A stretch of 64,000 nucleotides of DNA, from NCBI RefSeq assembly GCF_943181405.1, contig NZ_CALPBY010000001.1, positions 310,001 to 374,000 of the forward strand, read 5' to 3'. Below the pieces are notes generated by a model. The model had not been told where the DNA came from. It ran no database searches and worked only from the letters and a program-made list of their open reading frames with translations. Shown in pieces: positions 40,631 to 51,200 of this stretch; within the stretch, counting starts at the first letter, position 1; each line of letters begins with the position of its first letter. The translations under genes were made by a program, and so were the position numbers. Source of the DNA: Cellulosimicrobium sp. Marseille-Q4280 (GTDB lineage Bacteria > Actinomycetota > Actinomycetes > Actinomycetales > Cellulomonadaceae).

Positions 40631-41331
40631 GCGCCGAGCGCGAGACGGCGGGGAACCGGGTGCTCGTCGTCGACGACGACCCGGGCCTGCTGCGGGCCAT
40701 GGAGATCACGCTGCGCGTGCACGGCTGGGACGTCACGACGGCGGCGAGCGGGCGCGCGGGGATCGACGCCGCGGCGACGGCCCACCCCGACGTCGTGCTC
40801 CTCGACCTCGGTCTGCCGGACGTCAGCGGGATCGACGTCATCACCGCGGTCCGGGGCTGGAGCCGGGTCCCGATCATCGTGCTCTCGGCGCGCCAGCTCG
40901 GCGACGACAAGGTCGACGCGCTCGACGCGGGTGCCGACGACTACGTGACGAAGCCGTTCGCGATGCCCGAGCTGATGGCGCGGCTGCGGGCCGCGGTGCG
41001 TCGCGCGTCGAGCGAGCCGGTGCCCGACGACCCGGTCGTCGAGGCCGGCGACCTGCGCATCGACCTCGCGCGCCGCCAGGTGCAGCGCCGCGGCCACGAG
41101 GTGCGTCTCACGCCGACCGAGTGGGCGCTGCTGGAGCTGCTCGTGCAGCACCGGGGGCGCGTCGTCGGGCGCGAGCAGATGCTGCGCGAGGTGTGGGGAC
41201 CCGCGGCGACGCGCGACACGCACTACCTGCGCGTGTACGTCGCGCAGCTCCGGCGCAAGCTCGAGGACGACCCGGCGTCGCCGCGGCACCTGCTCACGAC
41301 GCCGGGCATGGGCTACCGGTTCGAGGTCTGA
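40627..41331 (+). CDS. kdpE: Response regulator KdpE
   Basis: A 234-residue OmpR-type regulator. Receiver: acidic VVDDDP, phospho-acceptor Asp60 (VVLLDLGLPD), conserved Lys109 (YVTKPF). The C-terminal winged helix (ARRQVQRRGHEVRLTPTEWA, then YLRVYVAQLRRKLEDDP) binds DNA. The GTCAGG direct repeats at 32744-32792 are the likely target. Ends 4 nt before the convergent TrkH-type gene. Confidence 0.96.
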   Translation: MSAERETAGNRVLVVDDDPGLLRAMEITLRVHGWDVTTAASGRAGIDAAATAHPDVVLLDLGLPDVSGIDVITAVRGWSRVPIIVLSARQLGDDKVDALDAGADDYVTKPFAMPELMARLRAAVRRASSEPVPDDPVVEAGDLRIDLARRQVQRRGHEVRLTPTEWALLELLVQHRGRVVGREQMLREVWGPAATRDTHYLRVYVAQLRRKLEDDPASPRHLLTTPGMGYRFEV

Positions 41332-41335
41332 GCCG

Positions 41336-42721
41336 TCACCCGATCACCGCGGCGCTCTCCGGGTGTCGGAAGAGCCGTGGCCGGGACCGCAGCGCCAGGG
41401 CCGAGCCGAGCGTGATCGGGCCGAGCCGGCCGAGAAACATGAGGCCGACGAGGATCAGCTGGTGCGGGGCCGAGAGGTCTGCCGTGATGCCTGTCGACAG
41501 GCCTGTGGTGGAGAACGCCGACGTCACCTCGAAGAGGACGCGGTCGAGGCCGAGCGGTGACGTCGCGGTGATGATCAGCGTCGACAGCAGCACCGCGGCG
41601 ACGCCGAGCAGCGCGACGCTGACGGCCTGGCGCTGCGTCGCGGCGGCGACGCGCCGGTCGAACGCCGTGACGTCGGGGTCGCCGCGCAGCTCCGACCAGA
41701 TGACGAACGCGAGCACCGCGAACGTGACGACCTTGATGCCTCCCGCGGTGCTGGCGCTGCCTCCGCCGACGAACATGAGGATGTCCGTGCCGAGCCATGT
41801 CCCGCTGTTCATCGCGGAGGTGTCGAGGGAGTTGTAGCCGGCGGTCCGCGCCATGACGGACTGCGTGAACGCGGCGAGGACCCGGTCGCCCACGCCGAGG
41901 GCGCCGAGCGTGCGGGGGTTCGCCCACTCGGCGACGAGGAAGAAGAGGGTCCCGCCGGCGAGCAGCACACCGCTCGTGACGAGGGTCAGCTTCGTGTGCA
42001 GGCTCCAGCGCGACGCACCGGTCCGGCGACGGCGGGCACGGTAGAGCTCGAACAGCACGGGGAACCCGATGCCGCCGAGGACCACGGCGAGGCACAGCGG
42101 CACGCACGTCCACGGGTCGCCGACGAAGCCCACGAGCGAGTCGGAGTACAGCGCGAAGCCGGCGTTGTTGAAGGCCGAGACGGCGTGGAAGACGCCGTGC
42201 CACAGGGCCTCGCCGGGTGTCGCCCCGTACCCCACGACGAGCCGCGCGGCCACGAGCAGCGCGACGCCGCCCTCGACGGCGACGGTGACCCGCAGGACGC
42301 CGATCAGCACCGAGCGCACGTCGCCGAGCCCGACGCTGCGGGTCGACGCCGCGGCTACCAGCCGTGTCCGCAGGTCCAGGCGCCGGGACACGAGCAGCCC
42401 GAGGAGCGAGGCCGCCGTCATGACGCCGAAGCCGCCGAGCTGGATGAGCACGAGGATCACGACCTGGCCGAACGGGGTCCAGAACGACCCGGTGTCGACC
42501 ACCGCGAGCCCCGTGACGCACACCGCCGACGTCGCGGTGAACAGCGCCTCGAGCGGCGTCGCGAGCCGGCCGGTCGTGGAGACCGGGAGCAGGAGGAGGA
42601 GGGTCCCGACGGCGATCGCCGCGGCGAACCCGCCGACGACCAGGCGCCCGGGCCGGGCCCCCTCCGACCGGAGCGGAGCACCGCGCGGCGACGGTCGACG
42701 GAGGATCGGGAGCAGACGCAC
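41336..42721 (-). CDS. TrkH/KtrB-type potassium uptake channel
   Basis: A 461-residue membrane protein of the Trk/Ktr superfamily built from four pore repeats. The filter regions are TATSAVCVTGLAVVDTGSFW, HAVSAFNNAGFALYSDS, MARTAGYNSLDTSAMN and TSAFSTTGLSTGITADLS, each with the conserved glycine. KGGIKVVTF-like GGGSASTAGGIKVVTFAVLA marks the gating-loop region. It needs a cytosolic RCK partner (TrkA/KtrA), not encoded here. The GTG at 42721 follows TAGACC by 6 nt. Convergent with kdpE, making a high-affinity/low-affinity K+ pair. Confidence 0.9.
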   Translation of the reverse strand: MRLLPILRRPSPRGAPLRSEGARPGRLVVGGFAAAIAVGTLLLLLPVSTTGRLATPLEALFTATSAVCVTGLAVVDTGSFWTPFGQVVILVLIQLGGFGVMTAASLLGLLVSRRLDLRTRLVAAASTRSVGLGDVRSVLIGVLRVTVAVEGGVALLVAARLVVGYGATPGEALWHGVFHAVSAFNNAGFALYSDSLVGFVGDPWTCVPLCLAVVLGGIGFPVLFELYRARRRRTGASRWSLHTKLTLVTSGVLLAGGTLFFLVAEWANPRTLGALGVGDRVLAAFTQSVMARTAGYNSLDTSAMNSGTWLGTDILMFVGGGSASTAGGIKVVTFAVLAFVIWSELRGDPDVTAFDRRVAAATQRQAVSVALLGVAAVLLSTLIITATSPLGLDRVLFEVTSAFSTTGLSTGITADLSAPHQLILVGLMFLGRLGPITLGSALALRSRPRLFRHPESAAVIG

Positions 42722-42839
42722 GACCCCGGTCTACCGGACGACAGCGGCCCTCACGACGATCTTGACGGGATCATGACGCCGCGGGCGTCACCCGGCCTGC
42801 GCGACGAACCGCGCAGCGCCGGTCGGGGGCGCCCACCCG

Positions 42840-43637
42840 TCAGCGGCCGGTCAGCTCGGCCCGGTCCCACCACCACGCCGTCGCGATCCAGCCCGCGGCT
42901 GCGACGAGCGGTGCCGTCGCGAGCTGGAGGGCGGAGACGGTCGTACCCGGCCCGCCCATCCCGAGCCACAGTCCCGGCACGGCCCAGGGGAACCACGGAC
43001 CGGCGCCCGTGAGGGTCACCACCTGCGTCACGACGACGACGCCGAGGACCGCGCCGACGCCCGCGAGCGCGTCACGGCCCCAGGTCGCGACGAGGCCGAA
43101 CGGCAGCGCGGTGAGCGCAGCCAGGACGCCGCCCAGCGCGGCGCGACCGGCACCGGGCCACGGCGTGCCGGCACCGGGACCGGTGGCGGCACCGACGAGC
43201 AGTGCGACGACGACCGACCCGAGGCTCGCGGCGACGGCCCACGCCAGGACCGCCAGAAGCTTGGCCGACGCGAGCTCCGCCCGGGAGGAGCGGCCGGTGA
43301 GCAGCGGCTCCACCGTGCCCTCCGTGAGCTCCCGCCCGAACGACCAGCTGACGACGAAGCCCGTCGCGAGGAGCGACGCCACCGCGAGCACCTGCCCGCT
43401 CAGTCCCGTCACGGCCTCCCAGCCGACGCCGGGCACCATCGGGCGCACCTTGAGGGCGAGCGTGCTGTCGCCGCCGTGCTCGGCCGCGGCGGCGAGGCCG
43501 ACAGCCAGCAGGGGGACCACCAGCACGAGGGCGGACGTCGCGACGCGCACGACCGTCGACCGGACGAGCTTGAGGAGCTCCGCGCCGAGAGCCACGCCGA
43601 GACCCGCGGCGTGGGCCTCGGACCGCGTCGCGCTCAC
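42840..43637 (-). CDS. ABC exporter permease
   Basis: A 265-residue ABC-2 type membrane subunit: about six helices, with ELLKLVRSTVVRVATSALVL at the start and GRELTEGTVEPLLTGRSSRA after the second helix, typical of permeases that partner small ATPases. Its GTG overlaps the stop of the ATPase gene (GTGA). The transported substrate is unknown; the TetR gene at the head of the operon suggests a toxic compound. Confidence 0.82.
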   Translation of the reverse strand: MSATRSEAHAAGLGVALGAELLKLVRSTVVRVATSALVLVVPLLAVGLAAAAEHGGDSTLALKVRPMVPGVGWEAVTGLSGQVLAVASLLATGFVVSWSFGRELTEGTVEPLLTGRSSRAELASAKLLAVLAWAVAASLGSVVVALLVGAATGPGAGTPWPGAGRAALGGVLAALTALPFGLVATWGRDALAGVGAVLGVVVVTQVVTLTGAGPWFPWAVPGLWLGMGGPGTTVSALQLATAPLVAAAGWIATAWWWDRAELTGR

Positions 43638-44389
43638 GGTGTCACCTCGGGCACGGCGCCGCCGGTCGACGCCGCGTGCACGGTGCGGAAGAACTGCCGC
43701 TCGAGGTCCACGCCGTCCGGCGCGAGGGTGCCGGCCACCCGTCCGTCGTGGACGACGGTGATCGTCGATGCGGTCCGGGCCATCTCGTCCAGGTGGTGGC
43801 TCGACACGAGCACCGCCGTGCCGCCCGCGGCCCGCCGCAGGAGCGTCTCCCGGACCTCGATGACGCCGGCCGGGTCGAGCGCGCTCGTGGGCTCGTCGAG
43901 CACGAGGAGGGCCGGGTCGTGCACGAGCGCGGCCGCGAGGGCGAGTCGCTGGCGGTTGCCGTCGGAGAGCGTGCGGGCACGCCGGTCCGCCCAGCGGTCG
44001 AGCGCGAGGGCGGCGAGGAGCTCGTCGGTGCGATGGTCCGCGTCCTGGCGCGCGCAGCCGTGCAGCCGGGCCGCCGTGCGGAGGTTCTCCCGCACGGTCA
44101 GCTCGCCGTACGCGTGACCGCTGCCGACGTGACCGACCCTGGCCCGGACGCCCGCCGGGGCTCGCCAGGCCGGCACGCCCCAGAGCTCGGCCGTGCCGGC
44201 GCCCGGTCGCAGCAGCCCGACGAGCAGCCGCAACAGGGTCGACTTGCCGGCGCCGTTGAGACCGACGAGCGCGTGCACCTCGCCGGGGCGCACCTCGAGG
44301 TCGACGCCCCGCAGCGCGGGCACGTCGCCGAACGCCCGCGCGAGCCCGACGGCGCGGACGGCCGGTCGGTCGTCCGTCGTCTCAGGCAC
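43634..44389 (-). CDS. ABC exporter ATPase
   Basis: A 251-residue ATPase. Walker A GLNGAGKSTLL, signature LSDGNRQRLALAAAL (a Ser-Asp-Gly variant of LSGGQ), Walker B LLVLDEPTSALDP and H-loop SSHHLDE are present. The variant signature LSDGN is known from ABC-2-type drug exporters. Starts with GTG at 44389, overlapping the end of the TetR gene by 8 nt, so the three genes form one operon. Confidence 0.88.
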   Translation of the reverse strand: MPETTDDRPAVRAVGLARAFGDVPALRGVDLEVRPGEVHALVGLNGAGKSTLLRLLVGLLRPGAGTAELWGVPAWRAPAGVRARVGHVGSGHAYGELTVRENLRTAARLHGCARQDADHRTDELLAALALDRWADRRARTLSDGNRQRLALAAALVHDPALLVLDEPTSALDPAGVIEVRETLLRRAAGGTAVLVSSHHLDEMARTASTITVVHDGRVAGTLAPDGVDLERQFFRTVHAASTGGAVPEVTP

Positions 44390-45062
44390 GGTGCTCGCCG
44401 GCCTCGTGCGTCGTAGCGGCCGCGAGGGTCGTGCGGTCCTGGATCGCGTCGACCGGGGGTGTGCCGACCGGGGGTGGGTCGGTCCGGGGCGCGTCGGCGC
44501 GCCCCGGGACCAGCACGTCGAGCGCCCGGCCCAGGACCGTGGACAGCTCCTCCTCGCCGGTGTCCGCCCAGTGGAGCAGCGCGGCGGTCAGCGCGGCGAG
44601 CGTCGCGCCGACGGCGGCGCGCGCCTCCAGCGGGTCGCACCCGTCGGCGACGAGCTGCTCCACGACCGCCTCCTCCGTGCGCGCGTTGTTCTGCCAGACG
44701 GCGCCGCGCAGCGCCGGGGTTCGTGCCACGATCCGCGTGCGTCGGCGCACGACGTCGACCGCGCCGGGAGGGATGCCGCGCCACGCGGAGCGCAGCCCGG
44801 CGACGGTGCGTCGCAGCGCACTCTCGCTGCGCGGCTGCTGGGCGACGGCCGCGACGAGGAGCGGGTCGTACGGGTCGTCGAGCACCACGCGCTCCTTCGC
44901 GCCGAAGTGGCGGAAGAACGTCATCTCGGTGACGCCGGCCGCGGCTGCGACCTGGGCCACGGAGGTCTCGTCGTATCCCTGGCGCTCGAAGAGCCCGAGC
45001 GCGTGGACGACGAGCGCGTCGCGCGTGCGCTCGCGTCGGCCGGGCTGGGAGCGGTCCGTCAT
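44382..45062 (-). CDS. TetR family transcriptional regulator of ABC exporter operon
   Basis: A 226-residue TetR repressor with DALVVHALGLFERQGYDETS and VAQVAAAAGVTEMTFFRHFG as DNA-binding region. The C-terminus has a 40-residue Pro/Thr/Ala tail. The ATG at 45062 is 6 nt after TAACAT (leaderless pattern), and the perfect palindrome at 45069-45085 covers that box, so the gene probably represses its own operon with the ABC genes. Confidence 0.87.
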   Translation of the reverse strand: MTDRSQPGRRERTRDALVVHALGLFERQGYDETSVAQVAAAAGVTEMTFFRHFGAKERVVLDDPYDPLLVAAVAQQPRSESALRRTVAGLRSAWRGIPPGAVDVVRRRTRIVARTPALRGAVWQNNARTEEAVVEQLVADGCDPLEARAAVGATLAALTAALLHWADTGEEELSTVLGRALDVLVPGRADAPRTDPPPVGTPPVDAIQDRTTLAAATTHEAGEHRA

Positions 45063-45068
45063 GGCTCG

Positions 45069-45085
45069 ATGTTAGTCACTAACAT
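45069..45085. promoter_or_regulatory. TetR operator on exporter operon promoter
   Basis: ATGTTAGT-C-ACTAACAT, a perfect 17-bp palindrome, begins 7 nt upstream of the TetR ATG and contains the -10 box TAACAT of the minus-strand promoter. TTAGTNACTAA cores are common TetR sites. Confidence 0.7.
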
Positions 45086-45262
45086 TGGGAGACGCGAGAG
45101 CAGGACGGCGCGTCCGCCGCTCGAGCAGTGACAGCCGGTGGCGCCAGGCTCCGGGTCTGGTGTTTCGCCGCGACGACGTGGAGGCTCTGTGGCAATGTCG
45201 TGACGACGGCGGCGCACGACGACGTGCGCCGAGGTGGGCTGTGTGGGTCGGAGGACAGCACT

Positions 45263-48200
45263 ATGGGGGATCGTCGAACGGCGAGCGGCGGCACGACACG
45301 GCTCGGCCGGTCGCGGCAGGAACGGCGCGCGCGCCGGTTCCGTCGCGCCTGGGGAGCGGTCGGGACGGCGCTGCTCACGCTCCCGCTCGTCCTCGCGCCG
45401 GCGCTGCCGGCGGCGGCGGCGTCCTGGGCCATCGGCAAGTCGGAGACGAGCACCGGGCCGTACCAGCCCGGGCAGACCGTCACGTGGGTCGTGACGATCT
45501 CGTGCTCCGACCCGAACCAGGACCCCTGCACCCCGACCACCATGACGGACCCGATGCCGGAGTACGTCGACCTCGTCAGCGCGTCGATCCAGAGCGCCGG
45601 GACCGGCACCGTCAACCCGCAGATCGACGTCGACCAGGACACGGACACCGTGACCTACACGGCCGACAGCGTGAACAACGGTCAGCAGTCGCAGATCCTC
45701 ATCACCGGGACCGTCTCCGACGACATCCCGTACAGCCAGGACGGCGTGCCGATCACCAACACGGCGACGGTGGACTCGGACAACGCCGAGCCCGCGTCGG
45801 CGAGCGACGACATCGTCCCCGAGGTCCCGCTGGTCCTCGACTCCGAGACGACGAAGTCCATCGACCCGCCAGGCGCGATCGCGAGCCCCGGCACCCCGGC
45901 GACGGTGACCATCGGCGGCACGAACACGTCGAACGACCCGGTGGACTCCCTGATCATCACCGAGCCCACGCCGGGGACCGACCCGAACCCGTTCACCTAT
46001 CTCGGCTTCACCGGCTGGGGAGCCGTCATGTGGCCCGCGGGCGCGACGTCTGCGGACGTGACGTTCACCTGTGCCGACGGGTCGACCCCGACCGGCAGCA
46101 GCAGTGTCCCGAACACGCTGCCCGATCCGCCGGCCGGCTGCGAGGTCGAGGGCTTCACGGTCGAGTTCGACGGGACCATCGAGATCGGGGCCTCTGCGTC
46201 GATCCCGTTCGGCGTCGAGCAGACCGACGCGGTCACCGGGCTCACCGACAGCACCACGCTGACCAACACGACGTCGTCGAGCGTGGTCGACGGCGCCGAC
46301 GAGTCGGAGCCGACGGAAGCCAGCGACACGTACGTCATCACGCCGCCGAACAACTCCGTCACGCCGACCAAGTCGTTCGACCCCGCCGTGGTCAGCGCCG
46401 GGTCCCCGACGACGGTCACCCTCGGTGCGACCAACGACGGCGACCCGACGACGTCGATGACGATCACCGAGCCCTCGCCGGGCACGGACAGCCCGTTCGA
46501 GGGCGACGACCCGCTGACCTTCACGGGCTGGGGCACCGACGGTGCCGGGGCTGGTGTCGTGTGGCCGAACGACGCCGACGCCGCGAGCGTCACCTTCACG
46601 TGCGCCGACGGGACGACGACCGACCCGATCGCCGCGGAGGCGGAGGACACGCTCCCGGACCCGCCAGCCGGTTGCGTCGTCGTCGGGTTCTCGATCGAGT
46701 ACACCGGGAGCATCGTCACCGGTGCCCAGGCGACCGTCCCGTTCACCGCGGACACCGACCCGGACCAGGTCGAGGACAACGTCCTGCACCCGAACGAGAT
46801 CACGGTGGACATCCCCAACGCCTCGGGCACCGCGGACGCGACCCTCGAGACGCTGACCGACCGGCTCGCCACGGAGACGACCAAGTCCATCTCGCCGTCC
46901 ACGATCCCTGCGCTGCCGGGCCAGACGGTCGTCGTCGGTCTCCCCACGCAGCTCCTGCCCTTCGGCGAGGACGGGTCCACGACGAACGCCGACCAGGTCG
47001 TCATCCAGGACCCGACCGAACCCGGCGCCTCGCCGGAGTTCTGGGGCACCTTCACCGCGTCGTCGGTGCGGTCCACCGACGTTCCGGCCGGCACCGAGCT
47101 GACGATCAACTACTGGAACGGTTCCGAGTGGGTCGAGGCGCCCGACTGCGGCAGCCCGGTCGAGGGTGCGGCGACGGTGAACTGCGACCTGCCGGACGAC
47201 GCCCAGGGCGTGCAGTTCGTCTACGACGACACGACGGGTGAGGGCATCCCGCCCGGCGAGAGCTTCGCCCCGAACTTCGTCGCCACGTACGACGGGCCGG
47301 AGGACCGCGAGGAGCCGATCGCCAACTGCGGCGCGTCGAGCGCGTCGAGCGACGCCGTCGCCCCGACCGACCCGGCCGAGGGCTGCGACACCGTGGACCC
47401 GTTCCCCGTGCCGGTGGGTCCGGGTGACCTCGATTTCATCGACAAGACCTTCCTCGCGCCGGAGGGTCAGAGCGGAGAGCCCTACACCCTGCGCGCCCGC
47501 ACGCAGGACGAGATCACCGCACAGATCACCTGGTCGACCAACGGGTTCGAAGGCGTGGACCCGATGGTGATCAGCGACATCGCGGACCCGGTCGCGGCGG
47601 ACGACCCCGCCATCGCAGGGTCGTTCTACGACGCCTTCAACCTGGTGCAGATCGCCGTCGACGACCCCCTGATCCAGTACGACCAGATCGAGAGCGTCGA
47701 GCTGTTCGTCGACGGCGCCTGGGTCGAGGCCTCGGGCGACCCGTGCCCGGAGGCGTGCGACGGTACCTTCCCGGGCTACACGCTGACGGCCGACGAGCAG
47801 GAGAGCGCGACGTCGGCGCGCCTGACGTACACCGAGTCGCCGGGGCGTGCGGCGTTCCCCTCGGACCCGACGGTGCCGGCCGCAGGGTCAGGCGTGGCCC
47901 GGTCGACGCAGGCGGACGGGCGGCACCTCGACCTCACGTTCCAGCTCCGTGACGACCGCCGCAGCGGCGGCCCGGCGCTCGGCGAGCAGCAGGGCGAGAT
48001 CTACAACAACCCTGACGACCCGGGCCTCGTCAACGACACCGCGCGCGGCACCGCGACGTTCCAGGGGACGGACCGGACCGACACGGACGACGACGACGTC
48101 CTCATCCTCGACCAGCCCATCAACGTCGGGATCACCAAGGACTGGACCGGTGGTCCGCTGTCGGTCCCGCCGGAGGGCACCCCGTACGAGGACTTCCCGA

Positions 48201-51200
48201 CGACGGTCGCCACCATCACCGCCTCGAACAACTCCGTGGCCCGGGTGGACCAGCTGCGCATCGCCGAGCCGTCGTACGCCAACGACGACCTCGTGGTCGA
48301 GCCGCAGGTCGCAGCCGGCACCAACCCGTTCGACGCGTTCACGCTGACGGACATCGTCGACGTCGTCCCGCCGGACGGCACCGAGACGACCACCGTGACG
48401 CTGACGACGGTCGGCGGCATCACCACCGACTACACCGAGGCCGAGGCCGAGGCGTTGACCGCCGCGCAGCTCGAGGACGTCGTCGGCGTCGAGGTCACCT
48501 TCGACGGGCGCATCGCGTCCACCGAGTCCGGCGACAACGAAGGCGTCCTGGAGATGCAGCTCAAGCTGCGCGAGCTCGACCGGTACACCGGCGAGCGGGT
48601 CACCGTGGACCACGACCCCAACCCGGTGCCGAACGGCGCCGGCGCCGAGGTCTCCGACCCGGGCGGAACGACGGCCCAGACGCCGCAGGCCTGGGACACC
48701 GCGGAGATGGAGCTCCAGGACGCGTCGATCTCGATGGTGGAGACCAAGTCGTTCAGCCCGGGCACGATCGTCGAGCCCGGCACGGACGCCGAGGAGAACC
48801 CGACGTCGATCCTGACGATCACCGGTCAGCCGACCGGCCCCTCGCGCGCGGTCGAGATGACGCTCACCGACGTGGACGGGAGCTTCTGGAACCAGTACGA
48901 CCTGCTCGGGTTCGACGGCTCGACCCTCACCGCGCCGATCGACCAGGTCCAGGTGGACGCCTACACGGGCGGGACCTACGACGAGGCGAGCGACACCTTC
49001 ACCGGGGGCACGTGGACCGACGGGGAGGCGTCCGGCACCTTCGCGCTGCCCGACGGCGTGGACGCGGCCGACGTCGTCGGTCTGCGGTTCACGTTCACCC
49101 GGGCCGACGGCGCGATCTGGGAGAACCCCGCCAACCCGACCCAGGCCGTGAACCTCGAGGTGCAGGTGCGCGACACGCTGCGTTCCGACCCGAGCACCAC
49201 GGTGCCGAGCGACCTGGCCCTCAACGACCCGGCGCCGGGCGAGGCCGCGCCGGGCGTCGCCACCAACGACGTGACCGCCACGGTCACGGGCGCGGACCTG
49301 GTCTTCAACCCGGAGGACCCGGAGAACCCCGTCCCGGTGTCCAGCACCGCGGAGGCCTCGGGGACGATCACCTACCAGCACACCGAGAACGGCGTGAAGA
49401 TCGTCAAGGACTTCGACACCGACATCACCGGCGGCACCAAGCCACCGAACACGCCGTTCCCCATGAACATCACGGTGACGAACGTCGGGAACCGGCCGAT
49501 CTACGACCCGGTGATCGTCGACGACCCGATGCCGACGGACGCCGACGGGCCGCAGCTGCGGCTCGCCGACGTCGAGGAGCCCTTCTCGTACGCGCTCACG
49601 GAGCCCGGTACGCCACCTGTCGGCCAGCCCAACGGGCCGCAGATGCCCACCGACCCTGCGAACGTGGCCGTGGACCAGACCGGCAACATCGCGGGCCTGA
49701 CCTTCACCTTCCCCGAGGGCACCGTGCTCGAGGTGGGGCAGGTCTACACGATCACCGTCCAGGTGCAGTTCCGCACGACCCTGGCCGCGAACACGGTGGT
49801 CGAGAACACCGCCGGGGTCACCGGCGACCGGCCGTGGGACGTCTGCCAGGCCCAGTCCGGCGAGGACGGCAGCACCATCGACGGCCGCCTCGACGAGGAC
49901 ACCGGGGCGTGCGAGGCAGACTCCGACGTGACGCCCGTCCCGTCCGGCGTCCTGTCCGAGTCGAAGCTCGTCAAGGCGACGAACGACGAGTACCCGCTCG
50001 GCATCATGGTCGATCCCGACCAGCCGGGGAGCGTCACCCCGGAGGACTGCCAGCCGAACGCGGCCGGGTTCTACGCCTACCCCTGCACGCCGATCATCCC
50101 GCCGGGTCAGAACGAGACGTGGCGGGTCCGGGTGGACAACGTGGGCAACCTTCCCATGGACAAGGTGGTGCTCTACGACCGTCTGCCGACCCCGGGCGAC
50201 ACCTCGTCCGACCCGACCAGCGCTTCGGAGCGCGGGTCGCAGTGGACGCCGATCCTCACGAACGACCCGCCGCCGCAGGTCGTCAACGCGCCGCCCGGCA
50301 GCACGACGACGTTCTACTACACGACCGTCGACGACTACTGCCCCGACGACCTGGTCGACCCGGTGAACGAGCCCACCTGCCCGGACGACCCGGAGACGGG
50401 CTGGGCCGTGCTGACCGCGGACACCTCGGAGGAGACCTACGAGCAGATCACCGCGATCAAGACCGTGATCGAGATGGCGCCGGACAACCTGTTCCAGCCG
50501 GGCAGCTTCATCGCGCTGGAGGCGACGACGACCACCCCGCCCGAGGTCCCAGAGGCGGGTGACCGGTCGATCGCCTTCAACTCGGCCGCTGCGTCCGGCG
50601 TCGTCGTGACCCAGACGGGGGAGATCAACTCCCTGCGCGCGGAGGGGGTCAAGGTCGGCGTCGCCACGGCGTCCGGCCCGCTCGAGGTGACCAAGCTCGT
50701 CACGGGTGACGGCGCGGAGAACGCGCCGAGCTCGTTCGACCTGGAGGTGCAGTGCACGTCCGCCGTCGGGACGTGGGTCGAGACCGAGCTCGACCCGATC
50801 CCGATCACGGTGACGCCGGGGACCCCGGTCGTCGTGCCGAACCTGCCGTACGGCGCGGAGTGCGTCATCACCGAGGGCGCGGACGCCGGGCAGACCCGCC
50901 TGGTGCTCGAGCCGAGCAGCGTCACGATCGACAGCGAGGACCCGGACGACCCGACGTCGATCACGGCGATCAACGTGTACGACCTGTCGAGCATCGTGAT
51001 CGACAAGGAGGTCGTCACCGACGCGGTGGACCAGGACGGCGAGCCCGTCCCGTTCGGCCCGTTCGACGTCGAGGTCGACTGCACGTTCCTCGGCGAGGAG
51101 GTCTACGCCGAGGGCTACGGCCCGGGGCCCGGACCGATGGAGATCACTCTCGAGGACGGCGACTCGGTGACGCTCGCCGGGCTGCCCGTGGGTGCCGAGT

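Noticed and set aside
41336-42721. Sodium transporter of the NtpJ type
   Set aside because: NtpJ is in the same superfamily, but the neighbouring kdp operon and the glycines in all four filter regions favour potassium; a definite choice needs experiment.
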